Positions 1-5,935 of a DNA stretch of 12,301 nt are shown one piece after another. This stretch comes from Methylococcaceae bacterium. Lineage in GTDB: Bacteria > Pseudomonadota > Gammaproteobacteria > Methylococcales > Methylomonadaceae. How positions within the stretch are numbered: position 1 is the first letter of the stretch; every line of letters begins with the position of its first letter. The stretch covers positions 1-12,301 of the forward strand of contig SXIZ01000231.1 of the NCBI GenBank assembly GCA_005779525.1. The letters are read 5' to 3'. Position numbers and translations under genes: made by a program. Below the pieces are notes generated by a model, which saw only the letters and a list, made by a program, of their open reading frames with translations, was not told the origin of the DNA and ran no database searches.

Positions 1-2065
1 CAATCTGCATCACCTGTTCTTGATACAAAATAACGCCGTTGGTGGGTTTTAAAATAGAAATCAAAGATGGATGTGCGTATTCGGCTTTGGCGCCATGTTT
101 TACATTAATATAATCGTCCACCATGCCAGATTCCAATGGACCCGGACGGAATAACGCCACCAACGCAATAATGTCATCAAAGCAATCGGGTTTCAGTTTG
201 CGGATTAATTCTTTCATACCGCGCGACTCTAACTGGAACACCGCCGTGGTTTGGCTTTTTTTCAGCAATTCATAGGTAGGTAAATCGTCGCGTGGAATTT
301 GGCTAATATCCACTAAGGCTTTACCTTCCTGTGTTAACCGCTGGTTAATCGATTGTAATGCCCAGTCAATAATGGTCAGGGTCCGCAGGCCCAAAAAGTC
401 AAATTTGACCAATCCCACCGCTTCGACATCATCTTTGTCAAACTGGGTCACTAAATTGCCGCCACCTTGTTCACAATACAAGGGCGAAAAATCGGTGAGT
501 TTGGTGGGCGAAATCACTACCCCGCCCGCGTGTTTCCCCGCATTACGCGCCACGCCTTCCAGTGAAAGCGCCATGTCAATCAGCGACTTTACTTCCTCAT
601 CAGTGTCATAAAGATGTTTTAATTCAAGGCTGTCTTGCAGGGCTTTTTGCAAAGTCATGCCGATTTCAAAGGGAATCAATTTCGCCAAGCGATCTACGAA
701 GCCATAACCAAATCCCAATACTCGACCCACATCCCGAATCACCGCTTTTGCCGCCATGGAACCATAGGTGATAATTTGCGACACATGATCACGCCCGTAG
801 CGGTCGGCAACGTATTGAATAACATCGTCACGCTTATCCATACAAAAATCCACGTCAAAATCAGGCATGGAGACCCGCTCAGGATTTAGAAAGCGTTCGA
901 ACAGTAAATCAAATTCAATGGGATCAAGGTCGGTAATTTTAAGCACATACGCCACTAAGGAGCCCGCACCCGAACCCCGACCAGGACCGACTGGAATCGA
1001 ATTATTTTTGGCCCATTGAATAAAGTCGGCCACGATCAAAAAGTACCCCGGAAAACCCATTTGGATAATCACTTGCAATTCAACATCCAAACGCGCTTGA
1101 TAGACCTGACGATTTTCTTCAGCGGTGCCCGAGCCAAACGCCGGATATTGCAACAAGCGCTCTTCCAAGCCTTGTTGCGAGAGTTGCGTGAAATATTCCG
1201 CCAAGGTCAAGCCCGCGGGTACCGGAAAGTCCGGCAAATAGTTTTCGCCTAGGGTCAATTGAATATTGCAGCGTTTGGCGATTTCAACCGTATTAGCAAT
1301 CGCCTCCGGTAAATCGGCAAATAAAGCACACATTTCTTCAGCCGTGCGCAAATATTGCTGTGGCGTGTAATTTTTGGGGCGCCTTGGGTCGTCTAACACC
1401 CGCCCCTGATTGATACACACGCGCACCTCATGCGCATCAAAATCAGCACTTTTAAGAAAACGCACATCATTGGTTGCGACCACGGGTAGATCTAAACTAC
1501 TGGCCAACTCCACGGCAGCCGCCAAATAACGTTCTTCATCCGGCTTACCCACGCGCTGTACTTCTAAATAAAAACTATCGGGAAATAATGCCGCCCACTG
1601 CTGCGCCACTTTTTTGGCTGCGCTGGTTTTCCCGCTAAGCAACAAGCGCCCGATTTCTCCCTCCATCGCGCCAGAAAGCGCAATCATGCCGCCATGATTA
1701 GCCGCTATCCACGCCATTTGCAGCATCGGTATGCCTTGATGCTGCCCTTCTTGATAGGCTTTGGAAATCAACTCGGTTAAGGTGACATAACCCAGTTTAT
1801 CTTTCACTAAGAAGGTGGCTTTAAACGGATTGCTGGCATCATCGGGGTTAAAAATCAATACATCCGCCCCGGCAATCGGCTTGACTCCAACCCCCATCGC
1901 ACCTTTATAAAATTTGACCAGCGAGAATAAATTGCTGTGTTCGGTCACCGCTAACGCTGCAAATCCAGCTTCAGCGATTTTTTTAATAAACGGTTTGATT
2001 TTAGCCACACCATCTACGAGAGAATATTCAGTATGAACTCTAAGGTGTACAAAATTGGGTTGCAT
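1..2065 (-). CDS. dnaE: DNA polymerase III subunit alpha, N-terminal 688 codons (runs off the left edge)
   Basis: Catalytic subunit of the replicative polymerase; it extends DNA 5' to 3' and works with epsilon, theta, the beta clamp and the clamp loader. The frame is open from the ATG at 2065-2063 to the window edge. The N-terminus (HLRVHTEYSLVDG, residues 7-19) is the PHP-domain signature. GPGRGSGAG lies at 360-368 in the palm. PDFDVDF at 401-407 supplies two catalytic aspartates (D402, D404), and FDFLGLRTL supplies the third (D556). These sit one residue later than E. coli D401, D403 and D555, so spacing is essentially that of E. coli DnaE (1160 aa). The rest of the fingers, beta-binding, OB and tau-binding regions lie outside the window. 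No clear Shine-Dalgarno precedes the ATG. It is divergent from the DUF2064-type gene. Identification is firm; whether the 3' part is intact cannot be seen. Confidence 0.96.
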   Translation of the reverse strand, partial: MQPNFVHLRVHTEYSLVDGVAKIKPFIKKIAEAGFAALAVTEHSNLFSLVKFYKGAMGVGVKPIAGADVLIFNPDDASNPFKATFLVKDKLGYVTLTELISKAYQEGQHQGIPMLQMAWIAANHGGMIALSGAMEGEIGRLLLSGKTSAAKKVAQQWAALFPDSFYLEVQRVGKPDEERYLAAAVELASSLDLPVVATNDVRFLKSADFDAHEVRVCINQGRVLDDPRRPKNYTPQQYLRTAEEMCALFADLPEAIANTVEIAKRCNIQLTLGENYLPDFPVPAGLTLAEYFTQLSQQGLEERLLQYPAFGSGTAEENRQVYQARLDVELQVIIQMGFPGYFLIVADFIQWAKNNSIPVGPGRGSGAGSLVAYVLKITDLDPIEFDLLFERFLNPERVSMPDFDVDFCMDKRDDVIQYVADRYGRDHVSQIITYGSMAAKAVIRDVGRVLGFGYGFVDRLAKLIPFEIGMTLQKALQDSLELKHLYDTDEEVKSLIDMALSLEGVARNAGKHAGGVVISPTKLTDFSPLYCEQGGGNLVTQFDKDDVEAVGLVKFDFLGLRTLTIIDWALQSINQRLTQEGKALVDISQIPRDDLPTYELLKKSQTTAVFQLESRGMKELIRKLKPDCFDDIIALVALFRPGPLESGMVDDYINVKHGAKAEYAHPSLISILKPTNGVILYQEQVMQI

Positions 2066-2108
2066 GGGATTGGGGTAATAAAGTCTGAATACACTAGACT
2101 CGCCTGGA

Positions 2109-2122
2109 CTGATTTACATCAA
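2109..2122. promoter_or_regulatory. Candidate FNR/ANR-like box in the dnaE/transferase divergent region
   Basis: The plus strand reads CTGATTTACATCAA; the opposite strand reads TTGATGTAAATCAG. This matches 9 of 10 fixed bases of the FNR/CRP-family consensus TTGAT-N4-ATCAA. It lies about 44 bp upstream of the dnaE start and in the leader of the divergent gene. I see no convincing -35/-10 pair nearby, so the site may be chance. The rest of 2066-2181 shows only a weak AGTCT/AGACT inverted repeat. Confidence 0.25.
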
Positions 2123-2285
2123 AGCTGACGAGTACAACAAAAAACCTGAGTTCGCGCTGGCAAGACGATAAAAAGGAGTCGATGGAAATGTTATTTTACA
2201 CCCAATCACTCCACCCGAGACCGAACACAGTTAATTGCGCCCAGGAATTTAGCATCCGCCATGCTATGCTGTTTGCCCCTGCCCT

Positions 2286-2290
2286 AAGGA
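2286..2290 (+). promoter_or_regulatory. Ribosome binding site that decides the start of the TIGR04282-type gene
   Basis: AAGGA lies 8 nt before the ATG at 2299, which puts the family's FxKAP motif near the N-terminus as usual. A rival site, AAAAGGAG at 2171-2178, stands 9 nt before an in-frame ATG at 2188 and would add 37 residues with no visible family similarity. The internal start is preferred, but both signals are good. Confidence 0.55.
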
Positions 2291-2298
2291 ACGCAATC

Positions 2299-2940
2299 AT
2301 GCAGCACTATCGCTACCCCCACACCGTTATCCAAATTTTTTGTAAAGCACCCATTGCTGGGCAAGTTAAAACCCGTCTGCAACCGCAATTAAGTGCCCTG
2401 CAAGCCGCTGCAGTGCATGAACAATTAACCCAAGACACCCTAGCATTTGTCACAGCGGACGCTTACTGCCCGGTGCAACTTTGGTGTAGTCCAACTCCAG
2501 AACATGCCTTTTTTAGCGATTTAGTCCAACAATATCCTATTGAATTACACACGCAGTGTAACGGCGATTTAGGCCAACGCATGCATTTTGCGCTCAGTGC
2601 CGGCATTGCACAATTTGGCAGTGCACTCGTCATAGGATGCGATTGCCCCTCGTTGACAGCCGAACATCTGATGCAAGCACTCGACGCCTTGAACACAGGC
2701 AATGATGCAGTGATCGCACCGACAGAAGATGGCGGCTACTGCTTAATCGGGCTTAAACAAGCGCACCCGGAAGTATTTGACGCCCTGCCCTGGAGTACCC
2801 CAGAATTAATGACGTTGACGCGTGCGCGTATGCAAAGCTTACAGTTAAATTGTGTTGAGCTTCCGCTGCAATGGGATGTGGATACGTATGTCGATTATCT
2901 GCGCTATTGTGCTTTGCAACAGACGATAAAGCCTGACTAA
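2299..2940 (+). CDS. TIGR04282/DUF2064 family glycosyltransferase-like protein
   Basis: A 213-residue cytosolic protein with a nucleotide-sugar-transferase-like (GT-A) fold by family resemblance. Visible hallmarks, in order: FCKAPIAGQVKTRL (14-27), the nucleotide-binding start motif seen in MobA-like and DUF2064 proteins; GDLGQRM (89-95); IGCDCPSL (112-119), the DxD-like metal/nucleotide site; PTEDGGYCLIGL (141-152); WSTPEL (165-170); and WDVDT (192-196). TIGR04282 proteins are named as transferases associated with radical-SAM/selenodomain clusters and often neighbour a TIGR04283 glycosyltransferase, but no such partner is in this window. Substrate and product are unknown. The frame is open back to 2182, giving a possible 252-aa form. 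The gene is divergent from dnaE and convergent with leuB. Family call is confident; function is not. Confidence 0.85.
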   Translation: MQHYRYPHTVIQIFCKAPIAGQVKTRLQPQLSALQAAAVHEQLTQDTLAFVTADAYCPVQLWCSPTPEHAFFSDLVQQYPIELHTQCNGDLGQRMHFALSAGIAQFGSALVIGCDCPSLTAEHLMQALDALNTGNDAVIAPTEDGGYCLIGLKQAHPEVFDALPWSTPELMTLTRARMQSLQLNCVELPLQWDVDTYVDYLRYCALQQTIKPD

Positions 2941-2995
2941 GTTTTATGCGTTAGACCAGACATTACAAAGGATTTGAGGATCAATGAATCATGCT

Positions 2996-3375
2996 AGTAC
3001 TCAGTCAATCTTGATTTGTCGGTCAGGTGTCGCTATCGCGACGCTGTTTTAATCGGGTTCTCGCACCCGACGGCGAAACACTTTCTTTTGCTCCGCCAAA
3101 AGAAAGTATTCAAAGAAAAGGAGGCCCAGTTACCGCTAATGTCTTGCGCTCCTCGCAGTTATCAGGGGGTGACAAAAGGGGCGTCCTGCCCCTTTGCCAC
3201 CTTGCGGCATCCATGCCGCAACCCTTTGGGCTTTTCCCGATAACTACTGCGGTGCTCGACGCGGTAAACGGGATAATGTCGTTTACCTTAATCCTGTGGA
3301 ATAGTTTTGCTTTATCTTAAGCTAACTGGGTATGAATAGTTTGCTTACCCAACAGAAGTAAATTGACTGAGTACT
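2996..3375. repeat. 14-bp perfect inverted repeats bracketing copy A (possible 380-bp MITE-like unit)
   Basis: AGTACTCAGTCAAT at 2996-3009 is the exact reverse complement of ATTGACTGAGTACT at 3362-3375. Because AGTACT is itself a palindrome, the ends can also be read as a 6-bp direct duplication AGTACT around 8-bp terminal repeats CAGTCAAT/ATTGACTG, the usual form of a transposed element and its target duplication. No transposase frame lies inside. Copy B has no such arm in its left flank, so these arms do not belong to the 248-bp repeat itself. Mobility is inferred. Confidence 0.45.
3029..3276 (+). repeat. Dispersed structured repeat, copy A
   Basis: It aligns without gaps to 12049-12296, with 236 of 248 bases identical, in the same orientation. 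On the plus strand it can form GTCGC/GCGAC (3029-3042), TCGGGT/ACCCGA (3053-3070), and a 14-bp hairpin AACACTTTCTTTTG/CAAAAGAAAGTATT around loop CTCCGC (3077-3110, one mismatch). A branched set follows: outer arms 3125-3136 and 3261-3272 (10 of 12 pairs), inner arms 3157-3166 and 3236-3245 (9 of 10), enclosing AAAGGGGC/GCCCCTTT (3175-3195) and TTGCGGCAT/ATGCCGCAA (3202-3221). It starts 88 bp after the stop of the upstream plus-strand gene. It could be a REP/MITE-class element or a structured RNA; I do not recognise a named family. Confidence 0.85.
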
Positions 3376-3447
3376 TGTCGATCTAGCTTTATAGAGAATT
3401 GCGTATTACTGGACAGTATTCATGGAGAGTCAATTTAGGATAAACGT

Positions 3448-3476
3448 GCGGCGGAAACCAATATGCCTTCCGCCGC
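3448..3476 (-). terminator. Probable transcription terminator of leuB
   Basis: GCGGCGGAA (3448-3456) and TTCCGCCGC (3468-3476) form a perfect 9-bp GC-rich stem with an 11-nt loop, beginning 12 bp past the leuB stop on the minus strand. Placement and stability fit an intrinsic terminator. The sequence after it on the minus strand (ACGTTTATCC) has only a short T run, so termination efficiency is uncertain. Confidence 0.6.
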
Positions 3477-3488
3477 GTAGTGATTGCT

Positions 3489-4586
3489 TTAGCCTAAACG
3501 CAGTTTTTCAACGACTTTGTCGCCAAATTCAACCGTGCTAATCATCTTTACACCACTGCCAGCTTTAGAGAGGTCAGCAGTTGAATAACCATCAGCAAAC
3601 ACCGCCTGCATGGCATTCCAGACATTTTTAGCTTCGTCTGCCATATCAAAACTGTTTTCTAACATCATTGCCACCGAACCAATCATCGAGTAAGGGTTGG
3701 CAATATTTTTACCCGCGATATCGGGTGCCGAGCCATGTGAAGGTTCGTAATAGGCTTTATCCGGACCAATGCACGCCGATGGCATCAGGCCTAACGAGCC
3801 TAAAATACCGCCACCTTGATCACTTAAAATATCACCAAACATATTTTCCATGACCATAACGTCAAATTGCCCTGGGTTTAAACAAAGATTGGTCGCCGCT
3901 GAATCCACTAATTGATGCACGACTTTTACATCCGGATATTGCGGGGCGATTTCTTCTAAGATTTCATTCCACAAGACACTGGATTTTAAAACATTCGATT
4001 TGTGAATATTGGTTAATAATTTCCGACGTTTACTCGCTAACTTAAATGCTTGGTGCATGATGCGGCTAATTTGGGTTTCATCATATTCCAACGTTTCTTT
4101 AACATAGCGAATACCTTGTTCATTGACGCCCATTTCTTTGTTACCAAAGTACAAGCCGCCCACCAATTCGCGCACCATCATAATATCGATACCTTCACCG
4201 ATAATTTCCGGTTTTAACGGGGAAAAATGCGCCAAGGCTTTGGGGAGCGATACCGGGCGAAAATTAGCATAGGTATTGTAGCGACGACGCATCGGTAACA
4301 ATGCACCGCGTTCGGGTTGTTTATCAATCGGAATTTTTTTGGAATCTTCATGATTTAAACCAATCGGCCCTTTTAAAATGGCATCCGCGCTATCACAAAT
4401 CGCAATGGTAGATTCGGGGAAGGCATCGCCAAATTCAAAATAAGCACAGGCGCCAAAGGCTGCAGGCAGCAATTCAAAAGTCACATCATTACGTTCTTCG
4501 ATGACTTTCAAGACTTTAATGGCTTCTGCGGTAATCTCTGGACCGATGCCATCACCCGCTAATACTGCAATTTTGTAATTCTTCAT
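3489..4586 (-). CDS. leuB: 3-isopropylmalate dehydrogenase (somewhat divergent LeuB)
   Basis: NAD-dependent oxidative decarboxylation of 3-isopropylmalate, the third step of leucine synthesis, in the cytosol. 365 aa, close to E. coli LeuB (363). Visible: GDGIGPE (11-17); substrate arginines R100, R110 and R139 (MRRRYNTYANFRP, VRELVGGLYFG); catalytic Y146 and K196 (IHKSN); metal-binding D228, D252 and D256 (FGDILSDQ); and the NAD loop HGSAPDIAGKNIANP (284-298). L96-L97 match the leucine pair that recognises the isopropyl group, and GGLYFG is the IPMDH form, arguing against isocitrate or tartrate dehydrogenase. Oddities: KGPIG at 72-76 where common LeuBs have a GAVGGP-like stretch, and VDSAATNL at 227-234 where YDNATMQL is usual. 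AAGG sits 5 nt before the ATG. No leuA, leuC or leuD is adjacent. Confidence 0.82.
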   Translation of the reverse strand: MKNYKIAVLAGDGIGPEITAEAIKVLKVIEERNDVTFELLPAAFGACAYFEFGDAFPESTIAICDSADAILKGPIGLNHEDSKKIPIDKQPERGALLPMRRRYNTYANFRPVSLPKALAHFSPLKPEIIGEGIDIMMVRELVGGLYFGNKEMGVNEQGIRYVKETLEYDETQISRIMHQAFKLASKRRKLLTNIHKSNVLKSSVLWNEILEEIAPQYPDVKVVHQLVDSAATNLCLNPGQFDVMVMENMFGDILSDQGGGILGSLGLMPSACIGPDKAYYEPSHGSAPDIAGKNIANPYSMIGSVAMMLENSFDMADEAKNVWNAMQAVFADGYSTADLSKAGSGVKMISTVEFGDKVVEKLRLG

Positions 4587-4740
4587 GGTTACCTTATGGA
4601 TTGAGTTAATGCGAAATTCGACTATTTTACTTGAGTGCTCGCTAAATTTATATTTTTTGGTTTAGGAAATTTTTTTAGACGCTTTAACACGTTTGCTTGA
4701 AAGAGCAGCTGAGCCAACCTGGATATTTCAGCACGGGGAC

Positions 4741-4761
4741 GATGATTACAATATAATCATC
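4741..4761 (+). promoter_or_regulatory. Palindrome containing a TATAAT box upstream of the TIGR03790 gene
   Basis: GATGATTA (4741-4748) and TAATCATC (4754-4761) are perfect 8-bp inverted arms around CAATA, and they overlap a consensus -10 hexamer TATAAT at 4752-4757. No good -35 is found 16-18 bp upstream, so an activator may be needed or the match may be chance. The overlap would suit an operator. The rest of the 246-bp divergent region between leuB and this gene is AT-rich, with no other clear signal. Confidence 0.35.
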
Positions 4762-4832
4762 TACACATTAGCTGAACTACAGGCGGCACCTCCAGCTACT
4801 TGGTAATTAAACTTTGGCCCACACTTTGATTT

Positions 4833-5882
4833 ATGCGTAATCGAATCATCCAACTGTTAATCCTAGGCATTACGTTTGGGCAAACGTACCGTGCCTTAGC
4901 CATTACCCCTAACCTGCCGCCCTTACCTGCATTTTCTGGGAAAGACCTTGCGCTGATTGTGAATGATAATGACCCAGTGAGTGTGCGCATTGGTAAATAT
5001 TATCAACAAAAACGTCAAATCCCCGCTGAGCAAGTGATACACGTCAAATTTAAAACTGGACGCGATAGTATGCCTGAGGATGAGTTCTCTGCCATTAAAC
5101 ACGCAGTCGATCAAAACACGCCCGTGGGAGTGCAAGCATTTGCCTTGACCTGGATGCAGCCGTATCGCGTGGATTGTATGTCGATCACCACCGCATTTGC
5201 ACTGGGCTTTGATCAAGCATTTTGTGCTACAGGATGTGTAGAAACTCAGGCTAATCCTTATTATGCAAGTCACAGCAGTAAACCTTATACTGACTTTAAA
5301 ATACGACCCACCATGGTTTTAGCAGGTCAAACCTTTGAAGCGGTAAAACAGTTGATTAACCGGGGTGGACGTTCGGATTACAGCCGTCCACAAGGCAGCG
5401 CGTATTTACTAAAAACCTCGGATACTGCACGCAGTTCACGTGCGCTATTTTTTCCGGGAATCGCGGCGAAATACCAAGGCATCTGGCCAGTCACTTATCT
5501 GGAAACCGATGTATTGCGTGATAAACATGATGTGATGTTTTATTTTACCGGATTAACTCACGTTCCCGAGATTAACAGCAATACTTTTCTACCGGGTGCA
5601 ATTGCTGATCATTTAACCTCCACGGGAGGTATGCTGACGGGTGGTAAACAAATGAGTATTTTAGAATGGTTAAAAGCGGGGGCCACAGGCAGTTACGGTA
5701 CGGTAGTGGAGCCGTGTAATTTTCCTGCGAAATTTCCTAACCCGGATATCGTCTTGCATTATTATTTACGGGGTAACAGCCTAATTGAAGCGTATTGGAA
5801 AAGTGTCGCCCAGCCCGGACAGGGGATTTTTATCGGCGACCCCTTAGCCAAGCCCTTTGCCCACCATGAGTTGAATGACTAA
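4833..5882 (+). CDS. Secreted TIGR03790 family protein of unknown function
   Basis: 349 aa. An N-terminal signal peptide is visible: positive RNR, a hydrophobic stretch to residue 16, and an ALA cleavage motif ending at residue 23, so export is predicted. The core begins with FSGKDLALIVNDNDP (34-48), followed by YYQQKRQIPAEQVI. The C-terminal block is the strongest family signature: GATGSYGTVVEPC (283-295), FPNPDIVLHYYLRGNSLIEAYWKSV, PGQGIFIGDPLAKPF (328-342). As I recall, TIGR03790 is reported almost only from genomes carrying exosortase, but its biochemical role is unknown. C115, C131, C135 and C295 could form disulfides after export. An in-frame TGA two codons before the ATG fixes this as the most upstream ATG; the Shine-Dalgarno is poor. 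fbp follows 53 bp later, so co-transcription is possible. Confidence 0.82.
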   Translation: MRNRIIQLLILGITFGQTYRALAITPNLPPLPAFSGKDLALIVNDNDPVSVRIGKYYQQKRQIPAEQVIHVKFKTGRDSMPEDEFSAIKHAVDQNTPVGVQAFALTWMQPYRVDCMSITTAFALGFDQAFCATGCVETQANPYYASHSSKPYTDFKIRPTMVLAGQTFEAVKQLINRGGRSDYSRPQGSAYLLKTSDTARSSRALFFPGIAAKYQGIWPVTYLETDVLRDKHDVMFYFTGLTHVPEINSNTFLPGAIADHLTSTGGMLTGGKQMSILEWLKAGATGSYGTVVEPCNFPAKFPNPDIVLHYYLRGNSLIEAYWKSVAQPGQGIFIGDPLAKPFAHHELND

Positions 5883-5935
5883 TAGCTTTGCGCCTAGGCT
5901 GTTAATAAATTGATTTTTTTGTTATAGGATTTTTT

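Larger units (their letters stand above)
2941..3488. other. 548-bp gap between convergent genes holding repeat copy A
   Basis: No credible gene. From left to right it holds one arm of a 14-bp inverted repeat, the 248-bp repeat copy A, a tandem-like pair of GAATAGTTT(T)GCTT motifs near 3299 and 3334, the other inverted-repeat arm, and a GC-rich hairpin just past the leuB stop. Two overlapping open frames of 75 and 97 codons cross copy A. I reject both as genes: the first accumulates mostly amino-acid-changing differences in copy B, and the second has a stop at 12158-12160 in copy B. Confidence 0.7.

Noticed and set aside
372..1252. Several plus-strand open frames of 69-84 codons at the left end
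   Set aside because: They lie antisense to dnaE, whose catalytic motifs are clear and whose frame is continuous.
3016..3320. 75- and 97-codon open frames across repeat copy A as small protein genes
   Set aside because: Comparison with copy B shows 9 of 12 substitutions are amino-acid-changing in one frame and a stop in the other. No ribosome site, and the sequence is explained by the structured repeat.
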